A stretch of 64,000 nucleotides of DNA from Clusia tigrina (taxonomy: Eukaryota; Arthropoda; Insecta; Diptera; Clusiidae), in contig OV050030.1 in NCBI GenBank assembly GCA_920105625.2, positions 247,287,889 to 247,351,888 of the forward strand. The letters are read 5' to 3'. Shown here in pieces: positions 36,601 through 49,932 of the stretch (position 1 is the stretch's first letter; each line of letters begins with the position of its first letter). Under the pieces are notes generated by a model. It was not told the origin of the DNA. It made no database searches and worked only from the letters and a program-made list of their open reading frames with translations. The translations under genes and the position numbers were made by a program.

Positions 36601-39295
36601 ATAAAACTTCAAATGGCCCTAACTTCTATACGGTACGTCCTACACCTATCAAAGTTTGCAACATACAAATGCTTGTAACTTTTTACTGGAGCGTCATAAA
36701 ACCTTGAAATTTTGTAACAATAAAGTACTCGAGCCACGTGTCAATTTAAGTTATCGCTCAAAGCTATGCTACCCTTGAGTCCCAAATCAAACACTGATAA
36801 AACTTCAAATGGCCCTCACTTCTATATGGTACGTCCTACACCTATCAAAGTTTGCAACATACAAATGCTTGTAACTTTTTACTGGAGCGTCATAAAACCT
36901 TGAAATTTTGTAACAATAAAGTACTCGAGCCTCGTGTCAATTTAAGTTATCGCTCAAAGCTATGCTAGTCTTGAGTCCCAAATCAAACTCTGATAAAACT
37001 TCAAATGGCCCTAACTTCTATACGGTACGTCCTACACCTATCAAAGTTTGCAACATACAAATTCTTGTAACGTTTTACTAGAGCGTCATAAAACCTTGAA
37101 GTTTTGTAACAATAAAGTACTCGAGCCTCTTGTCAATTTAAGCTATCGCTCAAAGCTACGCTACCCTTGAGTCCCAAATCAAACACTGATAAAACTTCAA
37201 ATGGCCCTAACTTCTATAAGGTACGTCCTACACCTATCAAAGTTTGCAACATACAGATGCTTGTAACTTTTTACTGGAGCGTCATAAAACCTTGAAATTT
37301 TGGAACAATAAAGTACTCGAGCCGCTTGTCAATTTAAGCTATCGCTCAAAGCTATGCTACCCTTGAGTCCCACATCAAACACTGATAAAACTTCAAATGG
37401 CCCTAACTTCTATACGGTACGTCCTACACCTATCAAAGTTTGCAACATACAAATGCTTGTAACTTTTTACTGGAGCGTCAAAAAACCTTGAAATTTTGTA
37501 ACAATAAAGTACTCGAGCCTCGTGTCAATTTAAGTTATCGCTCAAAGCTATGCTACCCTTGAGTCCCAAATCAAACACTGATAAAACTTCAAATGGCCCT
37601 AACTTCTATACGGTACGTCCTACACCTATCAAAGTTTGCAACATACAAATTCTTGTAACGTTTTACTAGAGCGTCATAAAACCTTGAAGTGTTGTAACAA
37701 TAAAGTACTCGAGCCTCTTGTCAATTTAAGCTATCGCTCAAATCTACGCTACCCTTGAGTCCCAAATCAAACACTGATAAAACTTCAAATGGCCCTAACT
37801 TCTATAAGGTCCGTCCTACACCTATCAAAGTTTGCAACATACAGATGCTTGTAACTTTTTACTGGAGCGTCATAAAACCTTCAAATTTTGTAACAATAAA
37901 GTACTCGAGCCTCTTATCAATTTAAGCTATCGCTCAAAGCTATGCTACCCTTGAGTCCCAAATCAAACACTGATAAATCTTCATATGGCCCTAACTTCTA
38001 TACGGTACGGCCTACACCTATCAAAGTTTGCAACATACAAATGCTTGTAACTTTTTACTAGAGCGTCATAAAACCTTGAAGTTTTGTAACAATAAAGTAC
38101 TCGAGCCTCTTGTCAATTTAAGCTATGGCTCAAAGCTATACTACCCTTGAGTCCCAAATCAAACACTGATAAAACTTCAAATGGCCCTAACTTCTATACG
38201 GTACGTCCTACACCTATCAAAGTTTGCAACATACAAATGCTTGTAACTTTTTACTGGAGCGTCATAAAACCTTGAAATTTTGGAACAATAAAGTACTCGA
38301 GCCGCTTGTCAATTTAAGCTATCGCTCAAAGCTATGCTACCCTTGAGTCCCAAATCAAACACTGATAAAACTTCAAATGGCCCTAACTTCTATACGGTAC
38401 GTCCTACACCTATCAAAGTTTGCAACATACAAATGCTTGTAACTTTTTACTGGAGCGTCAAAAAACCTTGAAATTTTGTAACAATAAAGTACTCGAGCCT
38501 CGTGTCAATTTAAGTTATCGCTTAAAGCTATGCTACCCTTGAATCCCAAATCAAACACTGATAAAACTTCAAATGGCCCTAACTTCTATACGGTACGTCC
38601 TACACCTATCAAAGTTTGGAACATACAAATGCTTGTAACTTTTTACTGGAGCGTCATAAAACCTTGAAATTTTGTAACAATAAAGTACTCGAGCCTCTTG
38701 TCAATTTAAGCTATCGCTCAAAGCTATGCTACCCTTGAGTCCCAAATCAAACACTGATAAAACTTCAAATGGCCCTAACTTCTATACGGTACGTCCTACA
38801 CCTATCAAAGTTTGCAACATACAAATGCTTGTAACTTTTTACTGGAGCGTCATAAAACCTTGAAATTTTGTAACAATAAAGTACTCGAGCCTCTTGTCAA
38901 TTTAAGCTATCGCTCAAAGCTATGCTACCGTTGAGTCCCAAATCAAACACTGATAAAGCTTCAAATGGCCCTAACTTCTATACGGTACGTCCTACACCTA
39001 TCAAAGTTTGCAACTTACAAATGCTTGTAACTTTTTACTGGAGCGTCATAAAATCTTGAAATTTTGTAACAATAAAGTACTCGAGCCTCTTGTCAATTTA
39101 AGCTATGGCTCAAAGCTATACTACCCTTGAGTCCCAAATCAAACACTGATAAAACTTCAAATGGCCCTAACTTCTATACGGTACGTCCTACACCTATCAA
39201 AGTTTGCAACATACAAATGCTTGTAACTTTTTACTGGAGCGTCATAAAACTTTGAAATTTTGGAACAATAAAGTACTCGAGCCGCTTGTCAATTT

Positions 39296-41040
39296 AAACT
39301 ATCGCTCAAAGCTATGCTACCCTTGAGTTCCAAATCAAACACTGATAAAACTTCAAATGGCCCTAACTTCTATACGGTACGTCCTACACCTATCAAAGTT
39401 TGCAACATACAAATGCTTGTAACTTTTTACTGGAGCGTCAAAAAACCTTGAAATTTTGTAACAATAAAGTACTCGAGCCTCGTGTCAATTTAAGTTATCG
39501 CTCAAAGCTATGCTACCCTTGAGTCCCAAATCAAACACTGATAAAACTTCAAATGGCCCTAACTTCTATACGGTACGTCCTACACCTATCAAAGTTTGCA
39601 ACATACAAATGCTTGTAACTTTTTACTAGAGCGTCATAAAACCTTGAAATTTTGTAACAATAAAGTACTCGAGCCTCTTGTCAATTTAAGCTATCGGTCA
39701 AAGCTATGCTACCTTTGAGTCCCAAATCAAACACTGAGAAAGCTTCAAATGGCCCTAACTTCTATACGGTACGTCCTACACCTATCAAAGTTTGCAACTT
39801 ACAAATGCTTGTAACTTTTTACTGGAGCGTCATAAAATCTTGAAATTTTGTAACAATAAAGTACTCGAGCCTCTTGTCAATTTAAGCTATGGCTCAAAGC
39901 TATGCTACCCTTGAGTCCCAAATCAAACTCTGATAAAACTTCAAATGGCCCTAACTTCTATACGGTACGTCCTACACCTATCAAAGTTTGCAACATACAA
40001 ATGCTTGTAACTTTTTACTGGAGCGTCATAAAACCTTGAAATTTTGGAACAATAAAGTAATCGAGCCGCTTGTCAATTTAAGCTATCGCTCAAAGCTATG
40101 CTACCCTTGAGTCCCAAATCAAACACTGATAAAACTTCAAATGGCCCTAACTTCTATACGGTACGTCCTACACCTATCAAAGTTTGCAACTTACAAATGC
40201 TTGTAACTTTTTACTGGAGCGTCATAAAATCTTGAAATTTTGTAACAATAAAGTACTCGAGCCTCTTGTCAATTTAAGCTATGGCTCAAAGCTATACTAC
40301 CCTTGAGTCCCAAATCAAACACTGATAAAACTTCAAATGGCCCTAACTTCTATACGGTACGTCCTACACCTATCAAAGTTTGCAACATACAAATGCTTGT
40401 AACTTTTTACTGGAGCGTCATAAAACTTTGAAATTTTGGAATAATAAAGTACTCGAGCCGCTTGTCAATTTAAACTATCGCTCAAAGCTATGCTACCCTT
40501 GAGTCCCAAATCAAACACTGATAAAACTTCAAATGGCCCTAACTTCTATACGGTACGTCCTACACCTATCAAAGTTTGCAACATACAAATGCTTGTAACT
40601 TTTTACTAGGGCGTCATAAAACCTTGAAATTTTGTAACAATAAAGTACTCGAGCCTCTTGTCAATTTAAGCTATCGGTCAAAGCTATGCTACCTTTGAGT
40701 CCCAAATCAAACACTGAGAAAGCTTCAAATGGCCCTAACTTCTATACGGTACGTCCTACACCTATCAAAGTTTGCAACTTACAAATGCTTGTAACTTTTT
40801 ACTGGAGCGTCATAAAATCTTGAAATTTTGTAACAATAAAGTACTCGAGCCTCTTGTCAATTTAAGCTATGGCTCAAAGCTATGCTACCCTTGAGTCCCA
40901 AATCAAACTCTGATAAAACTTCAAATGGCCCTAACTTCTATACGGTACGTCCTACACCTATCAAAGTTTGCAACATACAAATGCTTGTAACTTTTTACTG
41001 GAGCGTCATAAAACCTTGAAATTTTGGAACAATAAAGTAA
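39296..41040 (+). repeat. 5/6-monomer higher-order repeat
   Basis: The TTTAAACTATCG variant occurs at 39296 and 40472 (1176 bp). CGGTCAAAGC monomers occur at 39688 and 40668, and GTAATCGAG at 40057 and 41037 (980 bp). The repeated blocks also share CACTGAGAAAGC and GCAACTTAC. The different offsets mean one copy has lost or gained one monomer. Confidence 0.8.
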
Positions 41041-41451
41041 TCGAGCCGCTTGTCAATTTAAGCTATCGCTCAAAGCTATGCTACCCTTGAGTCCCAAATC
41101 AAACACTGATAAAACTTCAAATGGCCCTAACTTCTATACGGTACGTCCTACACCTATCAAAGTTTGCAACATACAAATGCTTGTAACTTTTTACTGGAGC
41201 GTCATAAAACCTTGAAATTTTGTAACAATAAAGTACTCGAGCCTCGTGTCAATTTAAGTTATCGCTCAAAGCTATGCTACCCTTGAGTCCCAAATCAAAC
41301 ACTGATAAAACTTCAAATGGCCCTAACTTCTATGCGGTACGTCCTACACCTATCAAAGTTTGCAACATACAAATGCTTGTAACTTTTTACTGGAGCGTCA
41401 TAAAACTTTGAAAATTTGGAACAATAAAGTACTCGAGCCGCTTGTCAATTT

Positions 41452-43810
41452 AAACTATCGCTCAAAGCTATGCTAACCTTGAGTCCCAAATCAAACACTG
41501 ATAAAACTTCAAATGGCTCTAACTTCTATACGGTACGTCCTACACCTATCAAAGTTTGCAACATACAAATGCTTGTAACTTTTTACTGGAGCGTCAAAAA
41601 ACCTTGAAATTTTGTAACAATAAAGTACTCGAGCCTCGTGTCAATTTAAGTTATCGCTCAAAGCTATGCTACCCTTGAGTCCCAAATCAAACACTGATAA
41701 AACTTCAAATGGCCCTAACTTCTATACGGTACGTCCTACACCTATCAGAGTTTACAACATACAAATGCTTGTAACTTTTTACTGGAGCGTCATAAAACCT
41801 TGAAATTTTGTAACAATAAAGTACTCGAGCCTCTTGTCAATTTAAGCTATCGCTCAAAGCTATGCTACCCTTGAGTCCCAAATCAAACACTGATAAAACT
41901 TCAAATGGCCCTAACTTCTATACGGTACGTCCTACACCTATCAAAGTTTGCAACATACAAATGCTTGTAACTTTTTACTGGAGCGTCATAAAACCTTGAA
42001 ATTTTGTAACAATAAAGTACTCGAGCCTCTTGTCAATTTAAGCTATCGCTCAAAGCTATGCTACCCTTGAGTCCCAAATCAAACACTGATAAAACTTCAA
42101 ATGGCCCTAACTTCTATACGGTACGTCCTACACCTATCAAAGTTTGCAACATACAAATGCTTGTAACTTTTTACTGGAGCGTCATAAAACCTTGAAATTT
42201 TGTAACAATAAAGTACTCGAGCCTCTTGTCAATTTAAGCTATCGCTCAAAGCTATGCTACCCTTGAGTCCCAAATCAAACACTGATAAAGCTTCAAATGG
42301 CCCTAACTTCTATACGGTACGTCCTACACCTATCAAAGTTTGCAACTTACAAATGCTTGTAACTTTTTACTGGAGCGTCATAAAATCTTGAAATTTTGTA
42401 ACAATAAAGTACTCGAGCCTCTTGTCAATTTAAGCTATGGCTCAAAGCTATACTACCCTTGAGTCCCAAATCAAACACTGATAAAACTTCAAATGGCCCT
42501 AACTTCTATACGGTACGTCCTACACCTATCAAAGTTTGCAACATACAAATGCTTGTAACTTTTTACTGGAGCGTCATAAAACTTTGAAATTTTGGAACAA
42601 TAAAGTACTCGAGCCGCTTGTCAATTTAAACTATCGCTCAAAGCTATGCTAACCTTGAGTCCCAAATCAAACACTGATAAAACTTCAAATGGCCCTAACT
42701 TCTATACGGTACGTCCTACACCTATCAAAGTTTGCAACATACAAATGCTTGTAACTTTTTACTGGAGCGTCAAAAAACCTTGAAATTTTGTAACAATAAA
42801 GTACTCGAGCCTCGTGTCAATTTAAGTTATCGCTCAAAGCTATGCTACCCTTGAGTCCCAAATCAAACACTGATAAAACTTCAAATGGCCCTAACTTCTA
42901 TACGGTACGTCCTACACCTATCAGAGTTTACAACATACAAATGCTTGTAACTTTTTACTGGAGCGTCATAAAACCTTGAAATTTTGTAACAATAAAGTAC
43001 TCGAGCCTCTTGTCAATTTAAGCTATCGCTCAAAGCTATGCTACCCTTGAGTCCCAAATCAAACACTGATAAAACTTCAAATGGCCCTAACTTCTATACG
43101 GTACGTCCTACACCTATCAAAGTTTGCAACATACAAATGCTTGTAACTTTTTACTGGAGCGTCATAAAACCTTGAAATTTTGTAACAATAAAGTACTCGA
43201 GCCTCTTGTCAATTTAAGCTATCGCTCAAAGCTATGCTACCCTTGAGTCCCAAATCAAACACTGATAAAACTTCAAATGGCCCTAACTTCTATACGGTAC
43301 GTCCTACACCTATCAAAGTTTGCAACATACAAATGCTTGTAACTTTTTACTGGAGCGTCATAAAACCTTGAAATTTTGTAACAATAAAGTACTCGAGCCT
43401 CTTGTCAATTTAAGCTATCGCTCAAAGCTATGCTACCCTTGAGTCCCAAATCAAACACTGATAAAGCTTCAAATGGCCCTAACTTCTATACGGTACGTCC
43501 TACACCTATCAAAGTTTGCAACTTACAAATGCTTGTAACTTTTTACTGGAGCGTCATAAAATCTTGAAATTTTGTAACAATAAAGTACTCGAGCCTCTTG
43601 TCAATTTAAGCTATCGCTCAAAGCTATACTACCCTTGAGTCCCAAATCAAACACTGATAAAACTTCAAATGGCCCTAACTTCTATACGGTACGTCCTACA
43701 CCTATCAAAGTTTGCAACATACAAATGCTTGTAACTTTTTACTGGAGCGTCATAAAACTTTGAAATTTTGGAACAATAAAGTACTCGAGCCGCTTGTCAA
43801 TTTAAACTAT
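41452..43810 (+). repeat. 6-monomer higher-order repeat, two tandem copies (1176 bp each)
   Basis: The TTTAAACTATCG anchor occurs at 41452, 42628 and 43804, spaced exactly 1176 bp. The rare CCTATCAGAGTTTACAAC occurs at 41741 and 42917. ATAAAGC followed by GCAACTTAC recurs at the same offset. Confidence 0.9.
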
Positions 43811-46569
43811 CGCTCAAAGCTATGCTACCCTTGAGTTCCAAATCAAACACTGATAAAACTTCAAATGGCCCTAACTTCTATACGGTACGTCCTACACCTA
43901 TCAAAGTTTGCAACATACAAATGCTTGTAACTTTTTACTGGAGCGTCAAAAAACCTTGAAATTTTGTAACAATAAAGTACTCGAGCCTCGTGTCAATTTA
44001 AGTTATCGCTCAAAGCTATGCTACCCTTGAGTCCCAAATCAAACACTGATAAAACTTCAAATGGCCCTAACTTCTATACGGTACGTCCTACACCTATCAA
44101 AGTTTGCAACATACAAATGCTTGTAACTTTTTACTAGAGCGTCATAAAACCTTGAAATTTTGTAACAATAAAGTACTCGAGCCTCTTGTCAATTTAAGCT
44201 ATCGGTCAAAGCTATGCTACCTTTGAGTCCCAAATCACACACTGAGAAAGCTTCAAATGGCCCTAACTTCTATACGGTACGTCCTACACCTATCAAAGTT
44301 TGCAACTTACAAATGCTTGTAACTTTTTACTGGAGCGTCATAAAATCTTGAAATTTTGTAACAATAAAGTACTCGAGCCTCTTGTCAATTTAAGCTATGG
44401 CTCAAAGCTATGCTACCCTTGAGTCCCAAATCAAACTCTGATAAAACTTCAAATGGCCCTAACTTCTATACGGTACGTCCTACACCTATCAAAGTTTGCA
44501 ACATACAAATGCTTGTAACTTTTTACTGGAGCGTCATAAAACCTTGAAATTTTGGAACAATAAAGTAATCGAGCCGCTTGTCAATTTAAGCTATCGCTCA
44601 AAGCTATGCTACCCTTGAGTCCCAAATCAAACACTGATAAAACTTCAAATGGCCCTAACTTCTATACGGTACGTCCTACACCTATCAAAGTTTGGAACAT
44701 ACAAATGCTTGTAACTTTTTACTGGAGCGTCATAAAACCTTGAAATTTTGTAACAATAATGTACTCGAGCCTCTTGTCAATTTAAGCTATCGCTCAAAGC
44801 TATGCTACCCTTGAGTCCCAAATCAAACACTGATAAAACTTCAAATGGCCCTAACTTCTATACGGTACGTCCTACACCTATCAAAGTTTGCAACATACAA
44901 ATGCTTGTAACTTTTTACTGGAGCGTCATAAAACCTTGAAATTTTGTAACAATAAAGTACTCGAGCCTCTTGTCAATTTAAGCTATCGCTCAAAGCTATG
45001 CTACCCTTGAGTCCCAAATCAAACACTGATAAAGCTTCAAATGGCCCTAACTTCTATACGGTACGTCCTACACCTATCAAAGTTTGCAACTTACAAATGC
45101 TTGAAACTTTTTACTGGAGCGTCATAAAATCTTGAAATTTTGTAACAATAAAGTACTCGAGCCTCTTGTCAATTTAAGCTATGGCTCAAAGCTATACTAC
45201 CCTTGAGTCCCAAATCAAACACTGATAAAACTTCAAATGGCCCTAACTTCTATACGGTACGTCCTACACCTATCAAAGTTTGCAACATACAAATGCTTGT
45301 AACTTTTTACTGGAGCGTCATAAAACTTTGAAATTTTGGAACAATAAAGTACTCGAGCCGCTTGTCAATTTAAACTATCGCTCAAAGCTATGCTACCCTT
45401 GAGTCCCAAATCAAACACTGATAAAACTTCAAATGGCCCTAACTTCTATACGGTACGTCCTACACCTATCAAAGTTTGCAACATACAAATGCTTGTAACT
45501 TTTTACTAGAGCGTCATAAAACCTTGAAATTTTGTAACAATAAAGTACTCGAGCCTCTTGTCAATTTAAGCTATCGGTCAAAGTTATGCTACCTTTGAGT
45601 CCCAAATCAAACACTGAGAAAGCTTCAAATGGCCCTAACTTCTATACGGTACGTCCTACACCTATCAAAGTTTGCAACTTACAAATGCTTGTAACTTTTT
45701 ACTGGAGCGTCATAAAATCTTGAAATTTTGTAACAATAAAGTACTCGAGCCTCTTGTCAATTTAAGCTATGGCTCAAAGCTATGCTACCCTTGAGTCCCA
45801 AATCAAACTCTGATAAAACTTCAAATGGCCCTAACTTCTATACGGTACGTCCTACACCTATCAAAGTTTGCAACATACAAATGCTTGTAACTTTTTACTG
45901 GAGCGTCATAAAACCTTGAAATTTTGGAACAATAAAGTAATCGAGCCGCTTGTCAATTTAAGCTATCGCTCAAAGCTATGCTACCCTTGAGTCCCAAATC
46001 AAACACTGATAAAACTTCAAATGGCCCTAACTTCTATACGGTACGTCCTACACCTATCAAAGTTTGCAACATACAAATGCTTGTAACTTTTTACTGGAGC
46101 GTCATAAAACCTTGAAATTTTGTAACAATAAAGTACTCGAGCCTCGTGTCAATTTAAGTTATCGCTCAAAGCTATGCTACCCTTGAGTCCCAAATCAAAC
46201 ACTGATAAAACTTCAAATGGCCCTAACTTCTATACGGTACGTACTACACCTATCAAAGTTTGCAACATACAAATGCTTGTAACTTTTTACTGGAGCGTCA
46301 TAAAACCTTGAAATTTTGTAACAATAAAGTACTCGAGCCTCTTGTCAATTTAAGCTATCGGTCAAAGCTATGCTACCTTTGAGTCCCAAATCAAACACTG
46401 ATAAAGCTTCAAATGGCCCTAACTTCTATACGGTACGTCCTACACCTATCAAAGTTTGCAACTTACAAATGCTTGTAACTTTTTACTGGAGCGTCATAAA
46501 ATCTTGAAATTTTGTAACAATAAAGTACTCGAGCCTCTTGTCAATTTAAGCTATGGCTCAAAGCTATAC

Positions 46570-49435
46570 TACCCTTGAGTCCCAAATCAAACACTGATAA
46601 AACTTCAAATGGCCCTAACTTCTATACGGTACGTCCTACACCTATCAAAGTTTGCAACATACAAATGCTTGTAACTTTTTACTGGAGCGTCATAAAACTT
46701 TGAAATTTTGGAACAATAAAGTACTCGAGCCGCTTGTCAATTTAAACTATCGCTCAAAGCTATGCTAACCTTGAGTCCCAAATCAAACACTGATAAAACT
46801 TCAAATGGCCCTAACTTCTATACGGTACGTCCTACACCTATCAAAGTTTGCAACATACAAATGCTTGTAACTTTTTACTGGAGCGTCAAAAAACCTTGAA
46901 ATTTTGTAACAATAAAGTACTCGAGCCTCGTGTCAATTTAAGTTATCGCTCAAAGCTATGCTACCCTTGAGTCCCAAATCAAACACTGATAAAACTTCAA
47001 ATGGCCCTAACTTCTATACGGTACGTCCTACACCTATCAGAGTTTGCAACATACAAATGCTTGTAACTTTTTACTGGAGCGTCATAAAACCTTGAAATTT
47101 TGTAACAATAAAGTACTCGAGCCTCTTGTCAATTTAAGCTATCGCTCAAAGCTATGCTACCCTTGAGTCCCAAATCAAACACTGATAAAACTTCAAATGG
47201 CCCTAACTTCTATACGGTACGTCCTACACCTATCAAAGTTTGCAACATTCAAATGCTTGTAACTTTTTACTGGAGCGTCATAAAACCTTGAAATTTTGTA
47301 ACAATAAAGTACTCGAGCCTCTTGTCAATTTAAGCTATCGGTCAAAGCTTTCCTACCTTTGAGTCCCAAATCAAACACTGATAAAGCTTCAAATGGCCCT
47401 AACTTCTATACGGTACGTCCTACACCTATCAAAGTTTGCAACTTACAAATGCTTGTAACTTTTTACTGGAGCGTCATAAAATCTTGAAATTTTGTAACAA
47501 TAAAGTACTCGAGCCTCTTGTCAATTTAAGCTATGGCTCAAAGCTATGCTACCCTTGAATCCCAAATCAAACTCTGATAAAACTTCAAATGGCCCTAACT
47601 TCTATACGGTACGTCCTACACCTATCAAAGTTTGCAACATACAAATGCTTGTAACTTTTTACTGGAGCGTCATAAAACCTTGAAATTTTGGAACAATAAA
47701 GTAATCGAGCCGCTTGTCAATTTAAGCTATCGCTCAAAGCTATGCTACCCTTGAGTCCCAAATCAAACACTGATAAAACTTCAAATGGCCCTAACTTCTA
47801 TACGGTACGTCCTACACCTATCAAAGTTTGCAACATACAAATGCTTGTAACTTTTTACTGGAGCGTCATAAAACCTTGAAATTTTGTAACAATAAAGTAC
47901 TCGAGCCTCGTGTCAATTTAAGTTATCGCTCAAAGCTATGGTACCCTTGAGTCCCAAATCAAACACTGATAAAACTTCAAATGGCCCTAACTTCTATACG
48001 GTACGTCCTACACCTATCAAAGTTTGCAACATACAAATGCTTGTAACTTTTTACTGGAGCGTCATAAAACTTTGAAATTTTGGAACAATAAAGTACTCGA
48101 GCCGCTTGTCAATTTAAACTATCGCTCAAAGCTATGCTAACCTTGAGTCCCAAATCAAACACTGATAAAACTTCAAATGGCCCTAACTTCTATACGGTAC
48201 GTCCTACACCTATCAAAGTTTGCAACATACAAATGCTTGTAACTTTTTACTGGAGCGTCAAAAAACCTTGAAATTTTGTAACAATAAAGTACTCGAGCTT
48301 CGTGTCAATTTAAGTTATCGCTCAAAGCTATGCTACCCTTGAGTCCCAAATCAAACACTGATAAAACTTCAAATGGCCCTAACTTCTATACGGTACGTCC
48401 TACACCTATCAGAGTTTGCAACATACAAATGCTTGTAACTTTTTACTGGAGCGTCATAAAACCTTGAAATTTTGTAACAATAAAGTACTCGAGCCTCTTG
48501 TCAATTTAAGCTATCGCTCAAAGCTATGCTACCCTTGAGTCCCAAATCAAACACTGATAAAACTTCAAATGGCCCTAACTTCTATACGGTACGTCCTACA
48601 CCTATCAAAGTTTGCAACATACAAATGCTTGTAACTTTTTACTGGAGCGTCATAAAACCTTGAAATTTTGTAACAATAAAGTACTCGAGCCTCTTGTCAA
48701 TTTAAGCTATCGGTCAAAGCTTTCCTACCTTTGAGTCCCAAATCAAACACTGATAAAGCTTCAAATGGCCCTAACTTCTATACGGTACGTCCTACACCTA
48801 TCAAAGTTTGCAACTTACAAATGCTTGTAACTTTTTACTGGAGCGTCATAAAATCTTGAAATTTTGTAACAATAAAGTACTCGAGCCTCTTGTCAATTTA
48901 AGCTATGGCTCAAAGCTATGCTACCCTTGAGTCCCAAATCAAACTCTGATAAAACTTCAAATGGCCCTAACTTCTATACGGTACGTCCTACACCTATCAA
49001 AGTTTGCAACATACAAATGCTTGTAACTTTTTACTGGAGCGTCATAAAACCTTGAAATTTTGGAACAATAAAGTAATCGAGCCGCTTGTCAATTTAAGCT
49101 ATCGCTCAAAGCTATGCTACCCTTGAGTCCCAAATCAAACACTGATAAAACTTCAAATGGCCCTAACTTCTATACGGTACGTCCTACACCTATCAAAGTT
49201 TGCAACATACAAATGCTTGTAACTTTTTACTGGAGCGTCATAAAACCTTGAAATTTTGTAACAATAAAGTACTCGAGCCTCGTGTCAATTTAAGTTATCG
49301 CTCAAAGCTATGGTACCCTTGAGTCCCAAATCAAACACTGATAAAACTTCAAATGGCCCTAACTTCTATACGGTACGTCCTACACCTATCAAAGTTTGCA
49401 ACATACAAATGCTTGTAACTTTTTACTGGAGCGTC
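46570..49435 (+). repeat. 7-monomer higher-order repeat, two tandem copies (1372 bp each)
   Basis: Landmarks repeat at 1372 bp: TTTAAACTATCG at 46744 and 48116, the rare GCTTTCCTACC at about 47348 and 48720, GTAATCGAG at 47701 and 49073, and TATGGTACCC near 47941 and 49313. Confidence 0.88.
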
Positions 49436-49932
49436 ATAAAACCTTGAAATTTTGTAACAATAAAGTACTCGAGCCTCTTGTCAATTTAAGCTATCGCTCA
49501 AAGCTATGCTACCCTTGAGTCCCAAATCAAACACTAATAAAACTTCAAATGGCCCTAACTTCTATACGGTACGTCCTACACCTATCAAAGTTTGCAACAT
49601 ACAAATGCTTGTAACTTTTTACTGGAGCGTCATAAAACCTTGAAATTTTGTAACAATAAAGTACTCGAGCCTCGTGTCAATTTAAGTTATCGCTCAAAGC
49701 TATGCTACCCTTGAGTCCCAAATCAAACACTGATAAAACTTCAAATGGCCCTAACTTCTATACGGTACGTCCTACACCTATCAAAGTTTGCAACATACAG
49801 ATGCTTGTAACTTTTTACTGGAGCGTCATAAAACCTTCAAATTTTGTAACAATAAAGTACTCGAGCCTCTTATCAATTTAAGCTATCGCTCAAAGCTATG
49901 CTACCCTTGAGTCCCAAATCAAACACTGATAA